Origin: Erythrocercus mccallii
Taxonomy: Eukaryota > Chordata > Aves > Passeriformes > Dicruridae
Direction: 5' to 3'
Assembly: GCA_013397435.1 (NCBI GenBank)
Contig: VZRG01000034.1
Span: forward strand, 1,485,865 to 1,549,864
Length of the DNA: 64,000 bases
Made by a program: the position numbers and the translations under genes. Positions 27,801 to 39,588 of the stretch are shown piece by piece. The notes beneath the pieces are model-generated. The model did not search any database, was not told where the DNA came from, and saw only the letters and a program-made list of their open reading frames with translations. Every line of letters starts with the position of its first letter. Position 1 is the stretch's first letter.

Positions 27801-29395
27801 AAGTTTAAAACCATGTAAAATGTTCTTCAGAGTAAAAGAACTGCTCATGCTAGGAGAGAGAGTAGTTGCAGCAATGAGTACTCAGTGATTAAAGCACAGC
27901 TGAGCTGGATACACTATAAAAGTTTTAATACTTCACAGTGCCCGAAAAACTTTCTGATATCAAATTAGTAAAAATCTCTCTGTGATTTTTATGTATAAGA
28001 TACTTTTCGAGTAGTTCAAACACTAGTCTACTATATGTATGGAAATTTTAAGGCAAAAAATTAAGTACTTTGTGCAAAGAAAAGCCTGAAAGATCAAAAG
28101 AGCTGACATTTATAATAAAATTTAAGTAGCGCTTCTCAGTCTGTTTTCATTGTCCTGGTGGTTTTTGCTGTTCTATGAATGAAAGTGGGTTTTCTCCTGG
28201 GAGACAGTCATTGTTTTGAAACAATCCTCCCTCTTCTCCCCACCTGCTAATTATCGCTTGGGAAAAAAGGTGGAACTGCCGCTGTATGAACATTGACAGG
28301 GTTGTGTCTTGTTCTAAGAAAATCATTTCAGTAAAAAGATCTGTGAACAGTTGTGAAACTGTAAAGCAGATTCTGACCTGCTGCATAGTCACTCCATAGC
28401 ATGTCTCAAAGCAGATAAGCTATGGAAAGCAAAAAAAATCAGCTTTTTCTGCCTAAACAGCAGATGGTTCCAGATAACTCCCAACAGCAGATATCATAAT
28501 GAACCACTACTTCCTATATCAACACTGCTAACATTTCTCACCAAGCAACTTTTCTTCTCTGTCTTGTCTAGTTCAAGGCCTCAAATATCTAAACATTGGA
28601 TTTTGATGCAGTTGGGCTGACCTTCCAGAAGTGGTCACTGTGCCAAAATATCACACGTAATATTTGGAATACACATATTTGTATGTGATAGAGAACATAC
28701 TAACAATCCAGCAAATTATGTTTATAAATTGTGTAAATACAGAAAAAAAAAATGCAGGAGTCCATGGGTAGAAACTAAAGGGTATCTGCTCAAAGCGGTT
28801 TTGAAGTGCCAAAAGTAGAGTGAATTCTTAGCTGAACCATATTGCAGTCATAATATTATCGTGCCTTCAGCTGAATTACTTCCAGCAGAAAACTGAAGAT
28901 CTTGTAAATTAAGCAAGGTTGTCTTGGCTCAACCCCTGAAGACAAAAATGTATGTGCTGTCACAACTGGCGCCAGCAACTTCTCAGTGGGCCTGAATAAG
29001 ATATTAGATGATGCTTGATGCTGCAAGCACCTTCTTTTCGGTAAGACTGATAATGAGGTTGTGACAATTTGTTGTCCTTAAATATCAGGCAAGGCATCTT
29101 ATGGTTGGATAAAACTTTTATACAGTTGAAAGGAGAGAAGCAGAACATCTCTCAGGGCGTCATGTAACTTTGCATAGACTGCACCAGCCCTTCAGCTGAG
29201 AGAATTTTTCAGTTCTTTTTGGAGTTTTTGTTCTGCATGCAATTTTTCCAACTGCTTTTTACATCTAAAGAGAGAAGATGAAACTCCAGACTGATAATGT
29301 ATAGTATAGTAGCTATCCCTGTTACCTCCCTCTGATACTCCTATTACACAGTATCACTGTCTGCAAAAAGCACTCCACTGCCTGAAAACACAAGT
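24832..29395. other. Intergenic AT-rich sequence
   Basis: Contains a trimer of AACGATTCT-like units (25091-25118) and a CTATTT-rich simple repeat (about 26552-26616). No gene is recognised. Confidence 0.55.
26552..26616. repeat. CTATTT-rich simple repeat
   Basis: Alternating TATTTC and TATTTTC units, interrupted by TATAGAAATATATA in the middle. Confidence 0.8.
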
Positions 29396-29484
29396 TTTGG
29401 ATTTGGATACAAAAATTGGATTGAATACAAAATCGGATTGGATACAAAATTTGGATTGAAAATACAAGATTTGGCTTGAAATGC
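29396..29484. repeat. Minisatellite of about 20-base units
   Basis: About four to five diverged copies of a unit resembling TTGGATTGGATACAAAAT lie head to tail, ending in a more degenerate copy near 29484. They lie about 1.1 kb upstream of the TAPT1 start codon. Unit length varies from 18 to 22 bases. Confidence 0.8.
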
Positions 29485-30491
29485 CAAATTTAGGGCATTT
29501 AGAACTACTAATGGCAATGGAAATGGGCACATCCAGTCTATCCAAAGCCTGAAATGCTCTTTGAGACAACTGTACAATTAACTTAGAGTTATAGACGAAG
29601 ACTACTATGGCCTTCCAAAGAAAGAATAAAGCATTCTTTGTTTTCCCAGGGTGAGTGGCTAAATATTAAGCTGACTGAATCTGGCCTGCAAATGCATGAT
29701 AAGAACACGAGAACTGAATGTGAAGAACTCGTACTTGAAATTCAGGCCAGGTATTTTGTCCTCATGCGCATGTGAATTCCCCTGCAAACAAGTGCTTCAC
29801 TACTACCTGGAGCTGCCTGCTTCTTATGCTCACGTTTGTGCATAAATTACAAGCAGTCTGTGGCAGGAACATGAAAATGCATTATTTTTCATTAGTAGGG
29901 TCTCTAGCAATCCTCATCACTGCTAGTTCAGCGCCGCCAGGAACAAATGGCATTTCCAGCACTCCACGAGCCACGCGATTTCAGGCCATTTTTCGGGCTG
30001 GTGGGGCTCGCTGAGCCTTGCGGACTCCCCAAGCGCTGCGGGGCGCGGTCGGCTCCGAGCGAGCCGGGCGGGGCAGGCTCGGCAGCCGCGGCTCCCGCCG
30101 GGGCAGCGCGGGGCTGTGACCTCAAGTGCCCGGCCCAGGCCAACTCGTGCTCTCCAGTTCATTGAAACCCTGTTGGCTTTAAAGTTAATAATTCACCACT
30201 CGCTTTCCATTTTTGAACAAGGTCTTTATTTGCGTAGCTCAAGGTTTAATCACCTTGTTGGCAACTGCTTTGAGCTGCTGTCCCACGGCCCGTGGGGAGA
30301 GGAAGGGGGCGTGAAACCGTGACCGTGACACGCGGTTTTGCGAAAGACGGCCGAGGGCCCGCTGGGTCTGTCGCCTTACGCAAACCTGCTGCTTTGCGCT
30401 GCAGGACCCTCAGAGCCAGGGGGAGCCTCGGGGCGGGGCAGGGAGACGCACCGGGAGAGGGCCCGGCCCCTGAGGGGTTAACGGCGGCAAG

Positions 30492-30837
30492 ATGGCGGCG
30501 CGCCGGCCCACCCCTCTCCGCCCCTCGCGCGCGGGGCAGTGGTGCGCGGCCGGGCCCGCGGCNNNNNNNNNNNNNNNNNNNNNNNNNNNNNNNNNNNNNN
30601 NNNNNNNNNNNNNNNNNNNNNNNNNNNNNNNNNNGGGCAGCGGCGGGGAGGGGCGGCAGGACGGCGGCCGCGATGGGCGCCAGGACAGCGGCCGCGGGGA
30701 GCCGAAAACTCTCTGGGGGAGCAGCGAGCCGCGGCCGCCCGCCTCCGGCTCGGGGCAGCCGTCCCCGCAGCAGCGAACGGAGACGCTGGGCTTCTACGAG
30801 AGCGACCGGGGCAGGAAGAAGAAGCGGAGCCTCTCGG
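30492..30837 (+). CDS. TAPT1: TAPT1 exon 1 (N-terminus, contains an assembly gap)
   Basis: TAPT1 is a multi-pass membrane protein required for axial skeletal patterning; in human it is linked to a skeletal dysplasia and to ciliary basal-body function. This exon encodes the low-complexity N-terminus and ends with the conserved segment TETLGFYESDRGRKKKRSLS. The donor is GG|GTGAGG after 30837 and leaves one base (phase 1). The ATG at 30492 has a strong context (A at -3, G at +4) and begins MAARRPTP. It is in frame with the conserved end only if the run of 72 Ns (30563-30634) is the true length. The real start could lie inside the gap, and the ATG also falls within a YY1 motif. The reading frame at the exon's 3' end is secure. 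Confidence 0.75.
30563..30634. other. Assembly gap (Ns) inside TAPT1 exon 1
   Basis: 72 unresolved bases in the most GC-rich part of the island, between CCCGCGGC and GGGCAGCGGC. The residues encoded here are unknown and the true length may differ. Confidence 1.
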
Positions 30838-33800
30838 GTGAGGGGCGGCGGCGGGGCGAGCGGCCTCCTCCTCGCGGCAGCGGGGGCCCCGGGATAGGGC
30901 GGTCCCCACAGGGAACCGGGGTGGCCGTGGTGTTGTTGCCCGGGGCGCTCGGCTCTTGGCAGCGCCGTTGCCGCCCGCCCGTTCGGACTTGGGCGAGCGA
31001 CTTCAGAAAGTGCGCCGGGACCGGCCGGGCCCCGGGAACGCCGGGAGGCCCGCAGGGAGCTTTCCCTTACCCCCTGCCTGTGGGTTTGTTCCGTGAAGTG
31101 GCCCGGTCGGTGCGGTGGAGCCCCTCGGCGTGGCCGGCTGTGTCCCGGCTCCACCGCACGGGTCTGTTGGGGAAGGGGAGCGCGGGCGGACGGGTCGCCG
31201 TGCCTTGTCACGCAGTTTGTCCACTGCTGCTGCTCAGGAGGTTTGCAAGCAGCACGGAGGTCCGTGGAAATGTGTTATGCCCTGCAGATGGGACTTTGGC
31301 TGTCAGGGTCGATACCTGGCCGGTTCCAGCGGGCGCAGTGTGTGACTGGAGCGGAGAGGGGCCGCTCAGACCGCGGCCCCGCGTTTCCCGAACCTCGCGG
31401 GCCGGGAGGTCTCGGGTTCGCTCAACTTTCTTGTTGAAGTACTAGAAGTGTTTCATCGTCTTACCAGTTCTTGTTACACGCTCCCAGCTCTATCTACAGT
31501 GGTCTTTGCCTCTGCTGCTGGCAGTAACGATGCCGTTAGAGCTTTGAAGTTGTACTCAGATTATTAAAAGTCATTTAAAGTAAATGAAATTTACCAGCTG
31601 GGGATTTATAAGGAAAATTAAGGGGAAACGTCCTGCCCTTTGCTGTCAATATGCAGCTATATTTACATTCACACTTCAACTGGTTATTTCGGGTATCTAC
31701 CAACTAATTTTTGTAAATAGCCCTGCTGTTTTTGTAAAACTGTCAGTCACCGTGTCAGGATTAATTTAATGTTGGTAAGGTTATAAATAGCTATATTAGC
31801 ACTGTATTCTTAATTGATTGGCTTGCTGAAAATCTGGAAAGTGCTTGAAATGTTAAACTTTCAAGGCTTTCTCAGTCTTGGCTTGAATGTGATAACAGGT
31901 ATTATAAAAAAAAGAATGGGAATTAGGATTTAACTTTAATAATGTGTCAAGAGTTTGATGGGTGCTGTGTCTGTTTCTGATGTGTTATATCATCAGACAT
32001 ACAGCATCATTGACTGCAGTTCTGTGCTGGTGATGAGCACTACAGAATGTAAAGGTGATGTAATTTCCATAGTTAAAAAGGAATTGGCTTGATTGTAGTA
32101 GTATGAATTGCTTTGAGGTGAAAAAAAGAAAAGATAAAAATCATATTGATGTTCCTGAAAAACAACTGAACAAATAACTTTATAAAAAGGGGATTGTTAC
32201 TGGAGGTGGTGGAGAATACTTAACTATGTTCATACAATTGATTTGAATTTTTAAAGTAGTTAAATATCTTCAGTGCTGGCTGATCCTTCATGGCAAGAAA
32301 ACGTAAGAGCAGGCTTCTTGATTGAGCAACTACAAATTCTAACTCATCTAAGGGCAGCAATATGTTAAGTAATAGAAGCAGGGTTTTCTTTGCATTGATG
32401 AAGCAGGACTAGTACTGTAATGAGAAGTTGATTAGTGGAGAAGAAAATACTTTTTTAAAGATGTGTTTTCTTGATTGGTTAATTGGCATTCTTATGGAAG
32501 AAATGTGTATTTAGGATTGACAGGAGTGAAGTGAATGCCTGGAATTGTTGTATTTATGATTAAATTATGATTATATAATAGAAACTCACTGAAGTGCAGT
32601 GCATTTCACACTTCCACAACTTTTCCTCTTCTTTCTGGTTAATAGTTATCCTTTGTGCAGCTATGCACTGAAGTCTAACTTAAACCATTATCTTCTTACC
32701 TTGAAGGAATTTGTGTCCTTTTGTGTTTCTGGAGATGCTTATGCTTTCCTGTCCTGAGGTGTGGAGATAAATTAGCATACTGTAAGCATTAATATTATGC
32801 TATCTGAACATTGGGCCGCAGTCTAAAACTTTCTGACTGCAAAAGAGGTGGGAATTTGAAGTAGGGAAGGAATTTGAAGTAGGAGGTAGAGTTTACTTTT
32901 AAAAGAAAATGTTGTTTGATGCTTTGATAGCAGAATTAAGCTGTTTTTCAGATGATTTATTACTTTGTTCTGCCTTGGTGTCTCATGCTGTTCTTTTGGT
33001 TACTGTGTTTTTCCTACAGGGTCAGCCACTGATCTGTTTCACAGCTGGCACCGAGCTGAGGCTGGTGCTGAGTGGCAATAAGTGCTCACAAGGGAGGTGG
33101 CTGAGTGACTGCGCACTCCAGTGCATCCCCTGTCACTGGAGAGATGATTTTGCAGTCACACTCTGGAGCTTATGTATTGATCAACCTCCATGAGGATTGA
33201 TTATCCCTCAATATCTAGGGCATGAAAGTCTAAAGTGTTGAAAACCTAAAATCATTTGGTTTTCAGCTATAGGCCTCTGAAATACTTTGTGTGAGGTAAG
33301 AAAGGGTAGAAACAAATAGCTCATTAGCTAAAATCTTAGAATATCTGAAGTTGGCAGGGACTCCTAAGTTACCCCATGGTACTTGCCCGTATGCATGTAT
33401 TTACTCTGTAGGAAACTTCAGTTGTTTGAGATTGCTTTAAGTTAGAGAAGGTTGGTTGTGGAAGAAAATACACCTGGACAGTTAGCAGAGTAATTACTTG
33501 ATGTGCTTACGCATACCTGTTTTTACTTACAAGTTTTTAAACACTGAAGAATTGGCATAACCAAAAAAGTTACAAGTGACAGTGTTACAAAGGAAGACTC
33601 TAGAAAACAAATTCATAAGCAGTCTGAGCAGTGATTTCACGGAATGAACGTTGATTGAAACTTAATACTGACGTATTATTAGTTTATTACTACTATTAAG
33701 GCAACATGTTGTTTTGTTTGTTTTAAAATAAATACCTTTAAGGCTTTGAGTGGTTTGGCCTACTTAGTAGAAGTGGATCAGTAATACATAGATCATCAAA

Positions 33801-35313
33801 ATCACTATCCAGTGACAAGCTCATACACGGGGAAAATGGTTCAGTTCTCATAGTTTAAAGGAAATCATGATTTATTAACAATACGTAATTAATGGGTAGT
33901 TAGTAAGTTTTATAGTTGTGACCAGTATCAGCAACGTGATAAATCACAATACCAGACATACAGAGAGTATTAATGCACCGCCACAATCTACAAAGTGCCT
34001 GTAATTCCCCCAAGTTCTAATCACTCCTCCCACCCAAGGTAATGCAGGCTGTAAGCACACCCTCTTTTGCATCTTTTATACTTCTGCTTGAGCTGATTCC
34101 TTCTTTGCTTTAAAACTCTTGGTAATCTTCTGGCTACTGTGAAAGTCTTCATTTTCAGTGTGATGATTATTGAGAAGGCATTAACTCAGTTTTGGGTGAA
34201 TTCTTCATGCAGAGTATCAATACTTGCATTCCCCTCTTAACAGCTGTTACCTAAGTTGTTTTACTAAGAATGTATATACAGCCTCTTTCCTGCAGTGAAA
34301 AATGTAGAACATTCTACCATGCAAGGTTACTTCTCCCTCCTCTAGTCCCTAAGACTTTGGCTGAAATTTGAATTTACTATTTGTGAAGATGTGCTTATAT
34401 AATAGTGTCTGTAGCTTTTCATCTGTTTGTCTAGATAAGTAATTTTCATCTTCTGGGTGTTGTGTGAACATTGAGAATTTCTGTTTTTAAATACCAATAA
34501 CCAGAGATGTTGAACATCATTGTAGTGTTCTGTCACTTCTGAAGTGTTACAAGGAGATGGTAATGTCAGACCTCTTCAAGAGAGTGTTGCGGCTTAAGTT
34601 CAAACTTCTTGTGCTGACAGCCTGAATTTCATAATTATAATTTCATATGTTATTAATTTTGTAAGACTACTCTATGCAAAGTCTTTTTAAGAAGCCATAT
34701 AAGCTGCTTAAACACAGGCCAGTCAGCCCTCAGGTTATTTACCTACAGCCATTAAAGCATAGGAGATCTCTATGTGCTTGATGGCATTTTGGTTGTGAAA
34801 GACCTGATCACTAAAGGTTCAGTGTGTTTGTACCATTTGCGCACTGAATCGCTTGGGATTGTATATGTGAACGTTTTGCTTTTGCAGAAAGCTATTCTTT
34901 TAAATAAAGAACAACTTGCTAATGTTGCTGAGAGAGAAAATAGCTTTTAAGAAGTCAAAAATAGAGTTTGGTAAATTTAGGAGGTCTGATAATACGTTAA
35001 ATATTAGATTCACTCATCATGTTGCATTTTGTGTAGCTGCTTTGAGTAATGTTTGGTAGAAGTGGGATGTCTGATTGCCTGGGAAAAGTAGCTTGTTTGT
35101 TGGGAGGCAGCAGGGGAATGAATGGGAGAGCACTGACTTGCATCTCCTATAACTCCTTCCATGCAAAGTTGTTCAACCATCAGCAGAAACCTTCTGGGTT
35201 AGAAGCCATGTAAATGAAACATGTAGCAAGTAATAAGTAACAAAAGTATAGCAGCTTCCCACCCTCTGGAGGTCCTGCCTGAAGTGTCTTCTGCTTACTG
35301 TGTTTCTGTATAG
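30838..35313 (+). other. TAPT1: TAPT1 intron 1
   Basis: The first part is still within the CpG island. A GC-richer segment follows a pyrimidine tract and AG at about 33019-33160, but I could not link it to a known exon. A tandem duplication of GGAATTTGAAGTAGG lies at about 32851-32887. Weak CR1-like text (TTAGAATATCTGAAGTTGG) appears near 33335-33400. Confidence 0.75.
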
Positions 35314-35444
35314 ATCTTTCCTTGCTGAGATTCATCAGTGCTGAGCTAACAAGAGGTTATTTCCTTGAACACAATGAAGCAAAATACACTGAGCGGCGTG
35401 AGAGAGTGTACACGTGCATGCGGATACCAAAAGAACTGGAAAAG
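35314..35444 (+). CDS. TAPT1: TAPT1 exon 2
   Basis: The exon starts after the acceptor CTGTATAG and ends AAAAG|GTGAAG. The two leading bases complete the codon split with exon 1 (GAT, Asp); 43 codons follow and the exon ends in phase 0. It encodes LSLLRFISAELTRGY, then EHNEAKYTERRERVYTC and RIPKELEK, which agrees nearly residue for residue with vertebrate TAPT1 as I know it. This is the conserved cytosolic segment before the first membrane helices. Recognition is strong and the boundaries agree in phase with both neighbours. Confidence 0.96.
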
Positions 35445-38400
35445 GTGAAGTATGCTTTAGCATTTGAGTCAATTTAGAGATGAAATCTGTTGAATTAAAT
35501 TATTTCAAGAACTATTGATTTTTAAAATGCTTTTGCTACAAAAACAAGATTTAAACCTCTATAATGATTATTTTTCAATGTTACTAGTTTAAACGTTTTT
35601 GTTGCAGAGTTTTCTTGCCTGTTTGCTTGTTGCTGCTGGCAACTCTTGTTATTAGCAGAGACAAACAAGTGCAGATGATGACAAATTAATTCAAATATAA
35701 GGGTGTCACTGATCCTTAAAGGAATAACCAAGCAAAAGAAAACTTTTTACAGCAAAATGTAATTTTATATTAAAAAAACTTGTTTCAAATATTTTTTCCA
35801 GTGTAAAGTTCTCTGAGGATGAGAAGGTTTTAGTCTTATAAAAATATAGTGACAGATGAGTTTTTCTAAGGTTTTTGACTTAATTTTTGTAGTCTTTTAT
35901 TTTGCTTCTTGCCACTGTTTACCACATCTCCCCTCTCTGTCTCAATGTTATGACCCTTCCTGAGGGATTCTTGCCACCTCCTTTATAGATATCATTCTGG
36001 CCCTGCAGTGAACCAATTTTGTTCTGGCTTAACCATGTTGATTTGGGAGGCAGCAGCAGTAGTATGCTGAGGAATGATGAGTAAGGCAATATTGGTAATA
36101 AGGTTTGTCTAGGCTGCAGTGTAGTGATAACATTAAAATTAATACTGCTAAAATTCCCAGAATCTCTAGGGATGAAGTTACACAGGGCTAAATCATTTTA
36201 ATTTAGACTGAGGGAAGAAGCTTGTTTTGCTCTTCCTCCCACTTCAGTCTCCTGTTTTATGCATACTGCATGTTTTGCATGAGCTGTGGTGCTTGTTGGA
36301 CCATTCCAGGAGTTAAATCCACTCATAATTCAGCAGTGAATGTTATACTTTCCTTGCTCTGTTTGCTCTGTGCTAGAATAGTGAGCTGATTTGCTCAGCC
36401 AACATTCTTGAGAATCCAAAGTCTACACAAGGACAGAAGGGGGGCTTTATAACTAAAGATAAAAGAGCAGTGGAGGAGGGAGGAAGGATGGGCAGGATTC
36501 CCTTGGTCAGTAGTGCTCATGTTCCCCCTTCAATAGCATTAAATTCATCCTTCAGCCATGATTAGACCTGGCTTTACCAAACTAAATTCCAGTCAGTTAC
36601 TGCAGAAAATCACTGAATGAATGAGATTGGGATGGACCCATGGAGTAGTCCATGCCCTTGCTTAAACCTGTATAACTTGCAACAGGTTGTTCAGGATGGG
36701 AGGCTTTGAACATCTCCACTGATGGTGTCTTCACGTCCTCAGTATTTACTCATTCCAGTTTATGACAGAATATTCTATTTATGGTAGAGACTCAGTTGAA
36801 CGATACAGCATTTCAACATCATCTCCATTTTAATTATGTAGATTATTACATGCTGTCTCCAAGGCACAGAAATTATTCTGAAGTATCATCACCATAGCTT
36901 TTTAATAAAACTTTCAGTGTGTAAGAACATGTAATATCCAGCAGTCTTTTTATAAATAAGATTAATGCTGTAAGTGGTGCAATTGATGGGTTTTGCATGG
37001 TTAATCAAACTTCAGTCTGTGCTTTGAATATGAAATATTATGAAACTGAATAATAGATTTTTAAAATTATACTTATCTTTTTACAGTGAGATTATGAAAT
37101 GTTTTAGTTCTTTACATTGACTTAGTCTATGTTAGTATACATACTAACTATATCAAATTGAGCACCTAGAAATCAACTAAATAGTTCAACTAAATAGATC
37201 ATCACCTGTTGCAGAAACCACTTGCTGACATGATAAAATAATCTGCTTACTTGAAATGAAGTACGTGAGACACTAGAAAAGGAAGAGAAGAATTTTCCTG
37301 ATGGCTTGTTTTGTTTACTACCTAATAGTATAATTACAGAATAAGAATGAAAACTATAATCAGGTAGAGTGAGAATAAAGTGGTGTAAATTTATCAAAGC
37401 CTAATCTCAGGAGATATTACTTAATAGGCACTTATTTAACATCCATAGTTTTAGAGAGGGGTGTACTGTTCAAAGGGTAGTATTTTTATTGTTGTTGTTA
37501 TGAGTACTCCTTTTTTATTTAGAGAAGTTAGATAATTTGCCATGTAAATGCTACTTCCACTCAAGCATTTTATGCAGTTTCAGTGGGAGCTTTTTATTGT
37601 AGTAGGTTACTTAGACTAAATAAGATGGTCTCTGTTCCTGACATCTCAAGGGAAGTTTTCAGTTGACCTCAAAATTAAACTTTGTGCTCCTTTGTTAAAT
37701 TATAGTTATGATGCTGGAAAAGCTCTGTAGGTTTTTCTGTTAGTCCCTTAATATCTGGAATGGATCAGCAAAAATAATGTTTACAGAAAGGAGTAGAAGG
37801 TTCAGCACCAATTATATTTCATCAGGTGCATGTAGTAAAAACATTGGGAAAATAAGTACATTAAACAATAATTGCAAATATTAATGCAAGTTTATAGAAT
37901 GTGAAAAATGGTCATTGCACTCAGGTGGAGAAGAAGGCTGTCTAAATCTGAAAGAAAAAGTAGGGTTGTTTTCAAGATTATAAAGATGTCCTCAAAGAAC
38001 ACAAGCAAAATGACACGCCGTCTTTCTGTTTTGTTTGGGTTATTGAGTTTAAAAATACTAGGTGTTCAGTTCCAGTTGTCTTCAATGCTTCAATATTCAA
38101 CACCTAGTTTAAAAGTTATTTTAAAAGAAGTAGCTTAATGGCATATTAAGTCAGTGCATAAATTTATCTGCAGTTCATGTAACCACTGCTCCTGATAACT
38201 TTGAATAATAACTCAAAATGCTGAAATTTTAGAAAATGGTACTAGAGGTGAATGAGTAAGTATCAGGAAAGAGACCTTAACATCATGATGGTATTTGAAG
38301 TATTCTACCATGTAGAATTGGTTGAAATTATATTATAAAAGAAAGTAAAAACTCAGGAATGATGGCAGTGCTGTTGTGCCTAAGTCAGTTGTCTTATGTG

Positions 38401-39469
38401 GCTTGTGGATAGCTATTCTGGACTGCAGTCTGTAGGATTGCTTTTGGAGTTACAAGGATGTATGAGATGTAAGAGTGCTCACTGGAAGTGGAAGCTAACT
38501 GGACATTGCACAAGCTAACAATGAAGGTACTTTGAAAGGCAAAGGGATTGTGAGAGATAAAAGTAGTTTAGTTGTACTTTGGTTTACACGCCCACCCCAG
38601 TATCTTCCTTTCCCATCAGCAGTACATACAGCTTTCACATGTAAATGCATATCTGACATGGATATCTAGGTCTGCTTAGATGTTGCTAATCTTAATTGTG
38701 TAGCCAGTTAATCTGGCTTCTATGGGATTGTCCTTGCAGGAAAAAATACTAGCTCATGGTCGGACAGAAGCATAAAAGCATTTCTAGACTTTGGAGTTGT
38801 AGAGTTTATGTCTAGTTTAATTATCATAGAGTTGCTTGGCTGGTAGCCGCAATGAATGGCTTTAATGTTTGTGTAAATTAAAGATAAAACATTTAAACTG
38901 AGGGCAACTGGAAGTTTACCTCTTCATATTTCATATTCTTTGTATGAAAAAGATGGTTATTCTTTGAAGGAGATCTACCACAGCTGTAAGTAGCTGTGCA
39001 ATAGAAAATTTACAAGATAATAGAAAACTTTTTGTAGGGAAGGAAATAATGTTGAAAAAGGAGGTAGGCAGAAAATGGTTGTGCGTGTATATGCACAGCT
39101 CTATGAGCTTTTTTCCCACTAAGGTTAAAACATGAACTTTGGTAGCCTTACAGGAAAGTAACCACTGGAAAATGAGCTACAGTTGTATTCAGCTGCAGTT
39201 TATATATTAAATAAAGACTTAGTTCAGTGAGCTGTGAAAGTCTACAAAAGCCTTCACTGCTTGGACCTTGTGATGCAGAATTTTTGCTGAATAGTCTTCA
39301 AATACACAGCATGTTAATTTTTTTTATAGTTCAGCTGATAGAATAAGTGAGAATATTATACTTGTTTAGTTAATTAGTTTTATGTAAATGTATTTTTCAT
39401 AATTCTTTATAAACTTTTTGTAGATTTTATATACTACTAACATACTTCTCTTTTATTTTTGTAATTTAG
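35445..39469 (+). other. TAPT1: TAPT1 intron 2
   Basis: AT-rich. A diverged CR1-like fragment in reverse orientation is suspected at about 36605-36740 (AATCACTGAATGAATGAG start, GGCTTTGAACATCTCC near the end). No additional exon is supported. Confidence 0.75.
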
Positions 39470-39588
39470 TTGATGTTTTTTGGAATCTTTTTGTGCCTGG
39501 ATGCTTTTCTGTATGTGTTCACCCTGCTTCCTTTGAGAGTTTTTCTGGCAATGTTCCGGTTCATCACTTTGCCTTGCTATGGCTTACG
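39470..39588 (+). CDS. TAPT1: TAPT1 exon 3 (first membrane segments)
   Basis: Acceptor TTTGTAATTTAG, donor CG|GTAAGT. Starting in phase 0, it encodes LMFFGIFLCLDAFLYVFTLL and then PLRVFLAMFRFITLPCYGL, followed by the first two bases of an Arg codon. These hydrophobic stretches are the start of the TAPT1 membrane domain, probably one or two helices around residues 160-197 of this model. The exon matches vertebrate TAPT1 closely with conservative changes. The CG overhang joins the first base of exon 4 to make CGT. Confidence 0.96.

Larger units (their letters stand above)
29930..31440 (+). promoter_or_regulatory. TAPT1: CpG-island promoter of TAPT1
   Basis: GC content and CpG density rise abruptly near 29930 and fall after about 31440, bracketing TAPT1 exon 1. 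No TATA box is evident, as is usual for CpG-island promoters of broadly expressed genes. A YY1-type element, CAAGATGGCGGC, lies at 30488-30499 and overlaps the proposed start codon; YY1 elements of this form often lie just downstream of transcription start sites. The island extends more than 500 bases upstream of exon 1, so a divergent antisense transcript is possible. That last point is inference. Confidence 0.8.

Noticed and set aside
30246..31445. Long open frames on both strands across the CpG island (up to 321 codons)
   Set aside because: GC-rich sequence lacks stop codons and the Ns are read through. Only the frame ending TETLGFYESDRGRK is TAPT1, and it stops at the donor after 30837.
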